Source: Coix lacryma-jobi var. lacryma-jobi (lineage: Eukaryota; Streptophyta; Magnoliopsida; Poales; Poaceae). From it: 64,000 bases of DNA. A program made the position numbers and the translations under genes. This document shows positions 30,608 through 42,379 of this stretch, in pieces; the first letter of the stretch is position 1, and every line of letters begins with the position of its first letter. The DNA lies in NCBI GenBank assembly GCA_009763385.1, contig CM019823.1, positions 97,351,104 to 97,415,103 on the forward strand. Reading direction: 5' to 3'. The notes under the pieces are model-generated. The model was given only the letters and a program-made list of their open reading frames with translations. It had not been told where the DNA came from and ran no database searches.

Positions 30608-30893
30608 GTGGACACCAGGGCCCTCATTCTGGGGGCACGGGGACAGACACGTTAAGACACAAGTCCACACACACACGAGTCCGGACTCTGGTCCACGCTC
30701 ACTGAGCTTGTATTCGCCCCTGTACAAGCACTTAGGTGCAAGTAATACAAGAACACCCTCCCCCGCTGGACGTAGGGCTACTGCCCGAACCGTAAGATAA
30801 ATCCTTGTGTCCTCTTGCATCACCATCCAGGAAGAGAAGCACGCGATCATATACTCGTTGGTGTGTCGTACCCCCGGTTTCGAAACACCGACA

Positions 30894-30913
30894 GTTGGCG
30901 CGCCAGATAGGGG
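30894..30913 (+). other. Primer-binding site of Tat element 2
   Basis: GTTGGCGCGCCAGATAGGGG directly follows the LTR. TTGGCGCGCCAGATAG is the type seen in Grande/RIRE2-like elements. It contains the palindrome TTGGCGCGCCA. Confidence 0.75.
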
Positions 30914-30950
30914 TCTTCGCGTGTCGAGTCGGTTTCTCGCCGTTCCTGGA

Positions 30951-33660
30951 TGGCTACTTCGACTCCTTCGTTCTCTGCCGGCGCCGTCATCTGGTTCGGG
31001 GAGCCTCGAGTTCCTGGCCACTGACAACGGCAACGAGCTGACCTTGCTCTCCACGGAGGGCCCGAGTGGAGGGCGTGTCGCGCCGCCCCGTGCGAGGAGC
31101 ATGGCCACGTCGCCCACACCATCGCGCGTCGCCACCGTGAGCGCGCCGTCGTCATCATCGTCGCCAGGCACAGGCGGCGCCGACGGCATACACCCACTCC
31201 CCGCGGCCATGCCGCGGAGTTCCCAGGAGGAGGAGCTGCCCGGCGCACGGGCCGGAGGACTTCCCGGGCGCGCAAGCGGCCCGCCCACGCGACATCGCGC
31301 TCATCATGCGCAACGACCAAGAGCCAGGCCAGAGGGCTCCAAGCCGCGCACCGTCGACGAGCCCGGTCCTCCTCCCGACGGGGTGTACCGCGCTCGACGC
31401 CGGCAGTTCCCGTTCGGCATCGAAAGCTCCGCGGCAGCCTACGCCCGCGAGCTCAACGAGCGCAGTCGGGGCCGACAACGGAGCGCGGAGCAGGAGGAAA
31501 CCCCGGCGTGCTGCTGCAGGCCATGGCCAACCTGGAGATCGTCCACCCCGCACGCGTCGACCGTGGCCTCTCACGAGCCGTCGGGCCACCTCGTCAAGCC
31601 ACCTTCGGGGAGTGGACCGCGAGCTGCAGCCCCGGCACGAGCCAAGGCGGCGCGGCATCACAGCCACGACTCCGACGAATACGACTACCACGACCCCGAC
31701 CTCTGGGATCCCACCAGGAGTGTTCCAACTCGAGGGGGTCGTATGCGACACCTGAGGACGAGGGCGACGTCGACGTCAGGCCGGCGCTCAACCTCGAAGG
31801 GCCCAGAGACGTGGCTGCGGCAGGCGGGTCACGTATTCATGGGAGGAACGAACCCCCGCACCATCCCAGCACAGCGACGACCGAGCGGCGCAGCTCGCGC
31901 AGCTCGTGGGGAGGCCATCGCCAAGGCTGAGGAGGACCGACAACGCCCTGCTGCAGCTCGAGAAAACCCCTAGCACAAGAACCAGCCCAGCCTCGAGGTG
32001 CTGGCGCTCGTGGCCAGCTCGAGAGGTCCACCGGCAGATCCTCGAGGACGGGGCGCCAGCACGCCCCCGAGGTGCGGCTTCCGCGAGCCGGGCAGAACGT
32101 GGTCGAGGCAGCAATGATGCTCCGTGATTCTACCCGCCGTCTCCAACCCTGACGCCAGGCGCATGCTTGGGGAAATGAAGAACCTCCTCGAGACAGCCGC
32201 TGATGCAGCAGGCCGAGAGCTCGCCGTCACGCCGGCGCGGAGCAGCCTCGGGAAAGCCGGCGAAAAAGCCCCGCAACGAGCGCGAGACATCCGTCCACCA
32301 GCCGGACGCCTCTCGAGCTAGACCAGTCCGCGAACGGATCATCGACAATCGGCCACCTCGAGACCCAACGACGCCCGCAACGACATCAACCGCCGGCGCA
32401 AGGACAAGGGGGCCCAGGAGCGTGGCTATAGCGCCCATCAAGGGGGGCGCAACGACAGCGACGAGGACCGGCAAGCCCTCGAGCCCCCGGGCCCCAGAGT
32501 CTTCAGCGGGCCATCCGCAGCTCAACCCTCCCCGACCGCTTCCGACCGCCGACCAACATCGTGAAGTATGAAGGGGAGGAGGCGAGCCCAAGCTCTGGCT
32601 CTCGGACTCCGCCTAGGCTGCCAACTGGGCGGAGCGAAGAACGACGACCGGTGTGATCATACGCCAACTCCCCTTTACCTCTCGGACACCGCCCGCCGGT
32701 GGCTCGAGGGGCTCCCGCGGATCGGATCGACGACTGGGCCGACCTAGTCAGGGTCTTCGACGGGAATTTCAAGGGGACGTGCGTGTGCCCAGGCAACCCG
32801 TGGGATCTACGGCGTTGCAGGCAGGCGGCGAACGAGCCCCTCCGCGATTTTGCTCGACGGTTCTCGAAGCAGCGCCTCGAGCGCCCCCACGTGCCTGATG
32901 AGGATGTCATCTCAGCGTTCCTCGCGGGCACGACATGCCAAGAGCTAGTCCATGAGCTAGGACGCTACCGTTCCAGGACGGTCGAGGACCTTATGGATCG
33001 TGTCACCAGCTTTGCCTCAGGCGACGAGGCAGTGGGGGCCTTCTTTGGCCGTTCCACGGACAAAGGCAAGGCGGTGGCCCGCGCCGGAGGTCACGAACAA
33101 AGGCGACGACGCCAAGAACGACAACAACAACAGCAACAAAAGAAGAAGAACAAACGCAAAGGTCAGAAGGCGAAGCGCGACGCCAATGATGACGACGACG
33201 ACGAAGTGCTTGCAGGCGCCCGAGCCTAAGAAGCCCCGAGGCCCCCCTGACGGGGCTGTTTTCGACCAGATGCTCGAGGGCCCCTGCACTTATCACAGGG
33301 GCCCTGTAAATCACAAGTTAAAGGACTGCCGACTGTTGAAAGGCTACTACTCCAAGCTCGGCGATAAGAGAGAAGACGCGCCTAAGGGCAAGGATACCGA
33401 TCGACGGGCGGTGGGGACGCGGACGGCGACTTCCCCCGGTGCGCGACTGCTACATGATCTACGGGGGGCCGACCGTCGGGCTCTCGGCTCGAGAAAGAAA
33501 GAAGGAGCGCCATGAGGCCTTTGCACTCTGCCACGACGCCCCCCGGTACCTTGACTGGTCTGATGCGCCGATCACGTTCGACCGTGACGACACCCGGACC
33601 GTGTCATAAACCCGGGGCGTACCCCCTCGTCGTCGACCCCGTCATCGTCGACGTACGGTT
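30951..33660 (+). pseudogene. gag: Tat 2 leader and gag, frameshifted
   Basis: The ATG at 30951 (MATSTPSFSAGAVIWFGEP) is the likely gag start, but it meets a stop after 22 codons. Pieces in several frames follow, including a 388-codon open stretch, low-complexity Arg/Ser/Ala. The gag core is at about 32660-33229 (RIDDWADLVRVFDGNFKGTC, LRDFARRFSKQ, DVISAFLAGT), then a Lys/Gln/Asp-rich run coded by CAA/AAG/GAC repeats (33110-33215). A Cys/His segment (CTYHRGPVNHKLKDC) in the next frame at about 33286-33331 looks like the gag zinc-knuckle remnant. Multiple frameshifts make it inactive. Confidence 0.78.
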
Positions 33661-34234
33661 CTCCAAGGTGTGATGGATGGGGGTTCGAGCCTCAACATCA
33701 TATACCTCGAGACACTCGACCTCCTGGGGATTTCAGAGGGTCAGCTCGGGCCCAGCGTCGGGGTGTTCCACGAGTCGTACCGGGAAGAAGGCCCACCCCC
33801 TCGGGCGCATCGACCTGCCGGTTTGCTTTGGCACGCCGGCTAACTTCCGCCGGGAGACGCTCACCTTCGAGGTGGTTGGGTTCCAAGGGGCCCACCACGC
33901 CATCATCGGTCGGCCGGGCTACGCCAAGTTCATGGCGGTTCCCAACTACACGTACTTAAAGCTCAAGATGTTGGGGCCAAAAGGGGTCATCACCATCGAC
34001 ACCTCCTACGAGCACGCATACCACTTCGACGTGGAATGTGTCGAGCGTGGTGGGGAGCCAACGTCCACCCTCGACTCGCTCGAGGCCCTAGCCGCCCTGG
34101 CCACCGAGGGGGCTCCTGAGAGCGAAGCGTCACGCTGGCAACTTCGAGCCGGCGGTGCACACAAAGCGGATACCCGTCGACCCGACCTCGACCGATGGCA
34201 AGACGCTGGCCGTCAGTGCCAGCCTCGAGCCTAA
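33661..34234 (+). pseudogene. Tat 2 protease, frameshifted
   Basis: The active-site block DGGSSLNIIY lies at about 33673-33702. It is the DGGSS variant usual in this clade rather than DTGSS. The frame switches near 33775-33790 to 33677-34234, which reads LPVCFGTPANFRRETLTFEVV and the conserved HHAIIGRPGYAKFMAVPNYTYLK. An aspartic protease would cut the gag-pol polyprotein. The frameshift separates the catalytic residue from the flap region. Confidence 0.82.
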
Positions 34235-34244
34235 ATAGGAAGCC

Positions 34245-35571
34245 GTGCTCGTCGACTTTCTCCGCGCGAACATCGACATGTTTGCGTGGGGCCCCTCGGG
34301 CATGCCGGGCATACCAAGGGAAGTCGCCGAGCACGCCTTGGAAATCCGGGCCGGTTCCAGACCAGTGAAGCAACGCCTGCGCCGCTTCGACGAGGAGAAG
34401 CGCAGGATCATCGGCGAGGAGGTGCACAAGCTTTTGGCGGCCGGGTTCATCAAGGAGGTATTTTACCCAGAGTGGCTAGCTAACCCTGTATTAGTTAGGA
34501 ACAAGAATGGAAAAATGCGGATGTGTGTAGACTACACTGGTCTGAATAAAGCATGTCCAAAAGTTCCATTTCCTTTACCTAGAATTGATCAGATTGTCGA
34601 TTCCACTGCTGGGTGCGAAGTGCTTTCGTTCCTTGATGCGTATTCCGGCTACCACCAAATTAAGATGAAAAAATCCGACGAACTCGCAACCTCTTTTATC
34701 ACGCCATTTGGTATGTATTGCTACGTTACGATGCCCTTCGGCCTACGAAACGCCGGGGCAACGTATCAACGATGTATGCAGCACATCTTTGGCGAGCACA
34801 TAGGCAGGACCGTCGAGGCCTACGTCGATGACATCGTGGTTAAAACCAAGAAAGTCGGGAACCTCATCAGCGACCTCGAGACCACATTCGAGTGCCTCCG
34901 GGCCAAGAATGTGAAGCTCAACCCCGAGAAGTGTGTCTTTGGTGTGCCTCGAGGCATGCTACTTGGCTACATTGTCTCACAACGGGGGATCGAGGCAAAC
35001 CCCGAAAAATCTCAGCAGTCACGAGGATGGGCCCGATTCGAGACCTCAAGGGTGTGCAGAAAGTGACTGGCTGCCTAGCCGCTCTCAGCAGATTCATCTC
35101 GAGGCTAGGGGAAAAAGCGCTACCCCTCTACCGCCTGCTGAAGAAGACGGAACACTTTGCGTGGACTGTCGAAGCCGAGGAGGCCTTAACCAAGTTGAAG
35201 GGGTTGCTGACTTCCGCACCAATCCTCGTGCCACCGCGACCAGCCCAGGTTGGCGATTCCCCCGAGCCTCTCCTCCTCTATGTGGCCGCACCACTCAGGT
35301 GGTCAGCGCGGTCGTAGCCGTCGAGAGGCACGAGGAGGGTCATGCATTGCCGGTCCAACGACCGGTGTACTTCACCAGTGAAGTACTCTCCGAGGCCAAG
35401 GTCTGGTATCCGCACATCCAGAAGCTGCTCTACGGCATCATCGTCACAAGGCGCAAGCTCCAGCACTACTTCCTCGCTCATCCCGTAACGGTGGTGTCGT
35501 CCTTCCCCCTCGGAGAGATCATCAACAATCGGGAGCCACGGGGCGCATCGCCAAGTGGTCCGCCGAACTAA
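34245..35571 (+). pseudogene. Tat 2 reverse transcriptase and first RNase H, frameshifted near the end
   Basis: One frame is open from 34245 to 35066 and covers the fingers and palm: PEWLANPVLVRNKNGKMRMC, DYTGLNKACPK, FLDAYSGYHQI, the MPFGLRNAGATYQR block, YVDD at 34821-34832, and LNPEKCVFGVPRGMLLGYIVS. A frameshift near 35010 moves the thumb (GCLAALSRFISRLGEKALPLY) to another register, and a second shift near 35265-35300 leads to the first RNase H (RPVYFTSEVLSEAKVWYP, KLQHYFLAHPV). Copying RNA to DNA and degrading the template would need these domains joined, and here they are not. Confidence 0.88.
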
Positions 35572-35641
35572 TGGGGGAGACCATCACCTATGCCCCGCGA
35601 AAGGCCATCAAGTCGCAAGCGTTGGCGGACTTCGTTGCTGA

Positions 35642-37324
35642 ATGGACCGACCTCAGCTCCCGCCGGCACAGATTCAAGCCGAGCTCTGGACCATGTACTT
35701 CGATGGATCCCTCACGAAGACGGGGGCAGGCGCAGGCCTGCTCTTCATCTCACCCCTCGGAGTCCACATGCGCTACCTGCTACGCTTGCACTTCCCCGCC
35801 TCCAACAACGTCGCCGAGTACGAGGCCCTCGTCAATGGGCTGCGCATCGCCCTCGAGCTCGGGGTCCGACGCCTCGACGCCCGAGGAGACTCGCAGCTCG
35901 TCATCAACCAGGTTATGAAGGCTTCAAGCTGCATCGATCCCAAGATGGAGGCATACTGCGGGGAGGTGCGCAAGCTGGAAGATAAGTTTTACGGCCTCGA
36001 GCTCAACCACATAGCTCGAAAGTACAACACGGCCGCAGACGAGCTGGCAAAGTTGGCGTCCACGCGCGGCACGGTACCACCACGTCTTCTCGAGGGACGT
36101 CTTCGAGCCATCCGTCGAAATCGACCCGGGGGCTGGCCCCTCGACGCCAAGACCCCTCGAGCTAGACACGGGGGCTCGACTTTCAACGCCACCCTCGGGA
36201 ATGACCCCTGGACATCCGCTGAGGCGATGCAGGTCGACGCAACCGCCTCTTCTTCACCACGACACCTCGACTGGCGGACGCCCTACCTCGACTACTTAGC
36301 GCTAGGCGTGCTACCGGAAGACAAGACGGAGGCTCGACGCATAGCTCGAAGGGCCAAGACCTACGTCACCTACGGCGACGAACGGGAACTATACCGACGA
36401 AGCCCGACCGGGATCCTTCAGCGCTGCATCCCCCTCGAGGAAGGACGCAAGCTCCTCGACGACATGCACTCGGGGGCTTGCGGCCACCACGCAGCGCCGA
36501 GGGCCCTGGTTGGGAACGCCTTCCGTCAAGGCTTCTATTGGCCGACCGCCATTGGGGACGCCAAGCGCTTGGTCCGAGCATGCCATGGGTGTCAATTCTA
36601 CGCCAAGCAAACGCACCAGCCCGCACACGCCCTGCAGATGATCCCAATCACTTGGCCATTTGCCGTTTGGGGGCTCGACCTTGTGGGTCCCCTCAAAAGG
36701 ACAAGTGGAGGGTACACACACGTGCTCGTGGCCATCGACAAGTTCACCAAGTGGATCGAGGCTAAGCCGATAGGAGACCCCACCTCCGAGAAGGCCGTCG
36801 AGTTCATCGCCAACATCATGTACCGGTTTGGAGTGCCTAACGTCATCATCACCGACAATGGCACCCAATTCACGGGCAAAAAGTTCACCAACTTCTGCGA
36901 TGACAACCACATTCGCGTAACCTGGGCCTCGGTCGCATACCCTCAATGCAACGGGCAGGTCGAGCGCGCCAACGGCATGATACTCCATGGGCTGAAGCCG
37001 AGGCTGTTCAAGACTCTCAAAAATTTCGGAAAGGGATGGGCCGCAGAGCTCCCCTCGGTGCTGTGGGGCCTCAGGACTACGCCGAGTCGAGCCACCGGGT
37101 TCACTCCGTTTTTCCTAACCTACGGCGCCGAGGCAGTCTTGCCTACGGACCTCGAGTACGGCTCCCTCGACTTCGAGCCTACAACGAGCAAAACAACGAC
37201 GAGAGGCTTGCCAACGCCAAGGACCAGCTCGAGGAGGCCCGAGATGCGGCGCTCATCAACTCCGCACGCTACCAGCAATCACTTCGACGCTACCACGACA
37301 AGTATGTGCGCAAAAGAGACCTAG
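35642..37324 (+). CDS. Tat 2 second RNase H and integrase, long open frame
   Basis: Open for 560 codons. Residues ~15-140 form a second RNase H of the type acquired by the Tat clade: YFDGSLTKTGAGAGLL, then NNVAEYEALVNGL and GDSQLVINQV, with D, E and D of the catalytic set visible. A spacer and an HHCC finger follow (HSGACGHHAAPRAL, CHGCQ). The integrase core has D346 (WGLDLVGP), D405 (ITDNGTQF) and E441 (GQVERANG), spacing DD35E. The frame is lost near 37190 by one shift, and the last ~100 residues continue in another frame to 37512 (WEGPYTVAKVL, ending LRRFYP). It is nearly intact. Confidence 0.88.
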   Translation: MDRPQLPPAQIQAELWTMYFDGSLTKTGAGAGLLFISPLGVHMRYLLRLHFPASNNVAEYEALVNGLRIALELGVRRLDARGDSQLVINQVMKASSCIDPKMEAYCGEVRKLEDKFYGLELNHIARKYNTAADELAKLASTRGTVPPRLLEGRLRAIRRNRPGGWPLDAKTPRARHGGSTFNATLGNDPWTSAEAMQVDATASSSPRHLDWRTPYLDYLALGVLPEDKTEARRIARRAKTYVTYGDERELYRRSPTGILQRCIPLEEGRKLLDDMHSGACGHHAAPRALVGNAFRQGFYWPTAIGDAKRLVRACHGCQFYAKQTHQPAHALQMIPITWPFAVWGLDLVGPLKRTSGGYTHVLVAIDKFTKWIEAKPIGDPTSEKAVEFIANIMYRFGVPNVIITDNGTQFTGKKFTNFCDDNHIRVTWASVAYPQCNGQVERANGMILHGLKPRLFKTLKNFGKGWAAELPSVLWGLRTTPSRATGFTPFFLTYGAEAVLPTDLEYGSLDFEPTTSKTTTRGLPTPRTSSRRPEMRRSSTPHATSNHFDATTTSMCAKET

Positions 37325-37512
37325 CAGTGGGGGACCTCGTGCTTCGACGGCTTCAAGACAATCGAGGGCGCCACAAGCTCACCCCTCCATGGGAGGGCCC
37401 ATACACCGTGGCTAAGGTGCTCAAGCCAGGAACATACAAGCTCTACGACGATCAAGGCAGAATCCTGGCGAACGCGTGGAACATATCTCAGCTACGTCGC
37501 TTCTATCCTTAA
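37190..37512 (+). pseudogene. Tat 2 integrase C-terminal part in shifted frame
   Basis: Reads DERLANAKDQLEEARDAALIN, then VGDLVLRRL, WEGPYTVAKV and a final QLRRFYP stop at 37510-37512. This is the usual GPF/Y-like C-terminus and belongs to the preceding frame. Confidence 0.8.
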
Positions 37513-38062
37513 GGGCCTCAAGGCTTTGTTCATTTTGTTGCTTTGTACAAACATGTCAAATATGAATGAACAATCTCGTGCGTTGTCTTTCATTTTGCTT
37601 GCAGCATAAGGTAGCCTCGACCCTGCCTTGCTCAGGGTCGAGCCTCCCTCGGGGGCTGACAGGGGGGTAACCGCCCCCCAGACTCCGGAAAAAATGCGTG
37701 TTTTCTTTTCAAAAAATTCGACCCTCGTCTCGACTCGTGCCTCGAGTGAACTAGCGACGTCTAAATCCCAAAATACCTCGAGCCTCCAAAGGTCGGGAGG
37801 CGTCGACGTAGACGGCCACCTACGCCCCCGGGCTACGGTACCCTACCTACGCCTCCCCTCGAGGGGCTCGCGACGTATCGAAGGAGTACAGACTAAGTTA
37901 GCAGAAACTCGAGCTTGCAACAAAGAGAAGTGGTCAAACGCATTTGAAAAGAAAACAACACCTTTAAACAACAAGTCATATATGCAAATGGGTCTCGATA
38001 GACCCTCATCCATGCCATAAAATTTTACAAGGGCCTCGACGCCCAAATTTGGCACGCAGGCC
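37513..38062. other. Tat 2 spacer between pol and the antisense gene
   Basis: Contains TTGTT-rich sequence (37530-37600), a hairpin-like CTCGACCCTGCCTTGCTCAGGGTCGAG (37616-37642), and the shared 3' ends of the two converging transcription units. It probably holds both polyadenylation regions. No ORF is supported. Confidence 0.45.
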
Positions 38063-41000
38063 CTAATCCTCGTCGGTGTGGTACTCCTCCCCGAGGTCTT
38101 CCACGGCGGGCTCAGCCTCGACACCCGAGCTAGAAGGAGGAGGGCCCTCGACACCGCTGCTGGCGTCAGGAGGCAGCACGTCCTCCTCGAAAATCTTGGC
38201 GAGCGATGTACCCGGCCTCTCCATCTTCTCCAAAATTTTGTCAACACGGCGGTTGTTCCACTCCTCGTCCTTCCCTCGATCTCGATGAAGCCGTTGGCGA
38301 CAACGTGGACCGGGAAGCGGAAACCGGAGCGAACGACCGCGAGCGTCTGCTTGACGCCATGATGGAGAGCTTGCCGGACACGGTCCCGCGCCGCTGCGTC
38401 GAAGAAGCACAAGGCGTCGACCAAGGCATCGCCTCGGGCCACCGCGCCTTCTGCCGCAGCTACTGGAGGAGCACCCCACATGGGGCCAAGCCGGTCGAGG
38501 GAGGTGCGAGCCCGCTCCGCCACCATCGTCTCGTCTTGGAGTTGGTCCAAGAGAGCCTGGTTCGTCCCGCGGAGCTCCTCGACCGTCTTCTCGACCCCTG
38601 CGCAACGAACAAGGAAGAGTGAGACTGCGGCGTAACAAAAAACTTCGAGACCCAAACAAGAACAAGGTGTAAGCCTCACCGTCGCAATGTTGCCCCAGTG
38701 CGGCGAGGTCGCTGGTCAGGCCCTCAGCACGCTGCTCAAGCCTGCGCTTCTCGGCCAGCATGAGGAGCCTCTCGGACCTAAGGTCCTCGATCAGCCGGCC
38801 CGCCTCCACAAGGGCCAGATCCTTGCGGATCACCTCCTGCCGCGCCGCCCCCTCGGCAGCTCGGGCGGTGGCGACACCAATCTCGGCGTCTTCGGCCTCT
38901 TTTCTCGCCGCCTCCGCTGCGGTTCGGGCAGCGGCGGCCTCGCCACGGGCGTCAGCGGCCTCCTGCTTCGCCGCCTCGGCTTCAGCCCGGGCGGAGGTGG
39001 CCTCGCTTCGGACGTCCGCGGCCTCCTTCCTCGACGCTTCGAGAGCGGCGGCGGCCTCCTCCTTGGATCGAGCGACCTCGCCTCGAGCCGCCCGGACCTC
39101 CGCCTCCGCCTCGTTGAGCCGGCTCGCCATTTGGGCGTTCCGGCTCAGCTCAGCGCGGAGATCTTGAAGCTCCGCCTCAGCCCTCGCGAGGGCGGCCGAC
39201 ACCTGTGCGGACCGGCCCGCCTCCTCGGAGCAGGACCGCTCCGCCTCCGCCATGAGCTCGGCCACCTCCCGAAAGATGGCCCGCACCTCGCGCGGAGCCC
39301 CCCGCTGAACCGGTCGCTCGACGTGGACCATGGCAAGGGGCGGGCTTGGCGCGTCAGGAAACGGCCATACTGGACGGTCGAGCTCGATGTCGGGCTGATC
39401 CTCCTCCGTCCCGAGCTGCCCCAGCGGGCCTGCCGCCCGACGGCACGGGCCCCGGCTCTTCCCTGGCCGGGCCCTCCTGCGTCTCGTCAGCACTGCTGGC
39501 GCCTCGGGCGCCTCCACCATCGGCAAGCCCGCGGCGAGGGGCGGCCCCTGCTCCAGCTCGTTCAGGAGGTCCTCCACCGTCGGGGCCTCGAGGGGCGTAG
39601 TCTCCTCGGCCCCAGACACCGGCGGGGCCGTGCTCGCCCCAGGCGCTTCCCCCGGAACAGCCGCTGTAGCGGGGGGAGGGGTGGCGCTCCCGACAGACGC
39701 CATCGCAGGAGGAGAAGGGGGAGACGGCAGCGCCTCAGTAAGCATGGTAGCGGCGGGCTCGATGCCGTGAGCTGAGGCCCCTGCAATACGAGATGACATT
39801 GATATCAGAATCAAGAGGAATGCCTCGACCCCTGCGGTCGACGGCGACGGCCTCACCAAAATTCGCGACGATCATCTGGACCACCTCGAGCCATGGCAGC
39901 TCGAGCCTTCTCCAGCCAAGCGGCTTCTCTAGCGGAGGAGGGTGCCATACCTCGAGGTGCTTGTGCCTCGACGGGGCTCGAGGCCTTCGCCCGCTTGGAC
40001 GCAGCAAGGTCCACCTCCGGGTAGGAGCGCTTCCCCCCTGAGAACCAGAGATGGCATGCATCATCAAAAGTAAAGAGGTCAAGCCTCGCTGCCGACGAGG
40101 TCCAAGAAAATTACTCACCCAAAGCGGCGGCTGGGCTTCTTCCCGGAATCGCCGGACCCACTCGGGGGCTTCGAGCCCACCCCACGGCTCGAGCCCTGCG
40201 CCTGGGCCATCTCCGCAGGGCTGGGATGGGGGGAGGGCTCCCGACGCCTCCCGTGGCTCGACCTCGAGGGAGAGCCCTCCTTCCGCCCCACGTCGCGGGA
40301 GGGCGACCGCACCTCCCTCGTGCTGTCATAGTGGCGCCCGCCCCGGCGCGGGCTCGGGACCCGCTCCGGCGCTCGCGCTGGCGGTCGCGCCCTCCCGCGT
40401 CCGCTTCTGTGTCCCGGCGGCGGTGCGGCGACGGACTCCGGGGACGCTCACGCCCCTGGTCACGAGACGCCCGGGGGCTCCCTCCCCGACGCTCGTGATG
40501 GCGCGGGCTCGACGCCTCCTCCTGACGCCCGCTCCTCCGCGGGCTCGACCCCGCCCTTGACGGCTCGCGGCGGTCGGGCCCGAAATCCTTCTCGACCTGT
40601 CGGCCGCTTCTCGAGGCACGGCCCTTCTCCAGACCTCCCGCCTGGGCTGGCGCGGGGGCGGCCTCCGTTGGTGCTGTGGCGGAGGCGCTCCGGGTTCGGG
40701 GCTTCCTCACGACCGGGGGCACGTCCGCCGCAGAGCTCGACGGACCCGGGCCCCCGACGAGGCAGGGATCGGCGCCGCCTTCCGCGGCTGCGTCCCGCGC
40801 GGTCCCTTCGCCGGGGGGACCTCCAGCATACCCTCCTGCACAGAGGAGCGGTCAGCCCTGTCATCGACGACCCCGCGCGCCTCAGGCGCGCCTCCATCCC
40901 TCGTCGTCGCTCTCCTCCTCATCACCGCTCTCCTCCTCCGAGCTCGAGGAGCTCAGCTCGGGGGACCCGTCTCCAGGCTGACGGTTGCGACGAGCCTTCG

Positions 41001-42217
41001 CCAGTCTCTGCTCCCGAGCCAAGCGACGCAGGTTTTTGTTTTTCTCTTTCTTCTTCCTGGCATCCTTGCTCTCCTTGTCTTTCTGAGCAGAGAGGCGCCT
41101 CACCTGAGTATCCGCGGCGTCCTCCCTCACCGGGGGCCTCCACGCGCGACAAGTAAACGCCCCCTGAAGAAAGAAGAAGCGTGACGAGACAAACCACAAG
41201 AAGAATGCAAAAGGTTCGAAGGAGGAGAAAGGGGGAGGGGGCTCGGAATAGCTCAGCTCGAGGGAGGCTCACCAGGTCGAGACACCCCTCGTCAGGCGCC
41301 ATGGCGACCAGGTGGGTGTACTCAGGGATGAACGGCCCCTGGATCGTGATTGACACCCGGGAGACGCCCTCGTTCCGGGACAGCCTCTCCTCGGCCATCC
41401 TCGATCGATTAAGCGCCTCGAGCCTGGCCTCCGGCCCCATCTCATACATAAGAAGGGGGCGGTCCGCCAGCGGGAGAACTCTTCGCTGGTGGAACGCCCA
41501 AATGACCGCTTGCACGGTCAACTTCTTCTCATCCACCAGCGTCTTCATCATCTTCATCAGCGGGGCCAGGTGGCGTTGCCTGTCCGCCGCGACGCCCCAG
41601 GTCCACTTCTCCGGGCGTTGAGCGAGGACCCTGCCGGTGTACTGCGGAAAGAGACCATCTTCATTCCGCAGATAGAACCAATGGTCGTCCCACCCGGCCT
41701 GGTTGGTGGAAAGCTTGTATCGCAGGTATTCACGGGGGACGTTGGCCGATGAGGTCCCAGCCCTCGCAGTGATGGCAAGGGAGCCCATGCGCACGAGCCG
41801 CCTCCCGCTGGGCTTTAAGGCCTTGATGAAGAGCTCGCCCCGGAAGAGATGGACGAACATCTCCCAGTGCGGCTCCATCTTCAGGTACCCCTCGCACACC
41901 GCGGCGAATATGGCGGCGTGCGAGATAGAGTTGGGGGAGAAGTGCTGCAGCTCCACCTCGAAGTGGTGGGCCAGCCCCCGCATGAAGCGGCTCGGCGGGA
42001 CACCGAGCCCCATACGGTGGTAGCGCGTGAAGCTCACCACGTACCCCTCCGGCGGGTGCGGCTCCCGGTGCTCTGCTGACGGGATAACCCACCACGCGGG
42101 TCCCTCCTCCGGGTTGGGGCGCAGAAGCCCCTGGGCCACCAACAAGTCCATCTCGCTCTGCGTCACCTTCAACGAGCTCCAGTCTTCGGCCGGCAGCACT
42201 TGTGTCTGGGCGGCCAT
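38063..42217 (-). CDS. Spliced antisense accessory gene of Tat element 2 (putative gypsy type transposon family)
   Basis: Read on the minus strand. A TATA box at ~42361-42367 is followed by an ATG at 42217 (MAAQTQVLPAEDW; an in-frame ATG at 42271 is an alternative). Exon 1 (42217-41273, 315 codons) carries the conserved plant domain annotated as 'putative gypsy type transposon' (WWVIPSAEHREPHPPEGYVV, then LAHHFEVELQHFSPNSI). A GT-AG intron, 41272-41165, joins in phase to a Lys/Glu/Ser-rich exon. Later exons encode Arg/Ser-rich and then a long alanine/glutamate coiled coil (about 39300-38690). Another in-phase GT-AG intron lies at 38679-38598, and the stop is at 38063. Lesions: register changes near 40890 and 38275. 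Known relatives occur antisense in Grande/RIRE2-type elements; their function is not established. Confidence 0.78.
38598..38679 (-). other. Later intron of the antisense gene
   Basis: 82 bp. Donor GACG/GTGAGGC, acceptor TTGCGCAG/GGGTC, with a T-rich interior. Splicing fuses HCDG to VEKTVEELRG and continues the coiled coil without a break. Unspliced, the frame loses the coiled-coil pattern. Confidence 0.78.
41165..41272 (-). other. Intron 1 of the antisense gene
   Basis: 108 bp. Donor CTG/GTGAGCC, acceptor TTTCTTCAG/GGG, with a pyrimidine-rich tail. Removal keeps the frame (exon 1 ends in phase 0 after CLDL; exon 2 begins GAFTCRAWRPP). Confidence 0.75.
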
Positions 42218-42359
42218 AGCGGTGGCGCGGCGCGGACCCGAGCAGCGGACGGGCAGCCGAAAAATCCCCAATCAACTAGCTCGAAGGAGAGGGCGCGTGA
42301 AGGCTACGGCGGCGGTGAAGGCAAAGGCAAAGTAAAGGGTTCCTGTTCCCCTCTCTCGA

Positions 42360-42368
42360 TATTTATAA
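42360..42368 (-). promoter_or_regulatory. Minus-strand TATA box for the antisense gene of Tat 2
   Basis: Minus strand reads CCCCTTATAAATATCGAGAG. It lies about 145 bp before the ATG at 42217 and is the only TATA-like site in this GC-rich block. Confidence 0.65.
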
Positions 42369-42379
42369 GGGGAAACCCC

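Larger units (their letters stand above)
29489..30893 (+). repeat. 5' LTR of Tat element 2
   Basis: TGTCGGGGGTCCGCAAAAGG to CGAAACACCGACA, 1,405 bp. Ends show short inverted repeats (TGTCGG..CCGACA). It holds a 48-bp tandem array in U3 and a TATA box at 30600. Confidence 0.94.

Noticed and set aside
30807..31973. 388-codon plus-strand ORF in Tat element 2 as an independent gene
   Set aside because: It starts inside the 5' LTR and crosses the PBS. Composition is low-complexity, and it overlaps the damaged gag leader, so it is treated as part of that.
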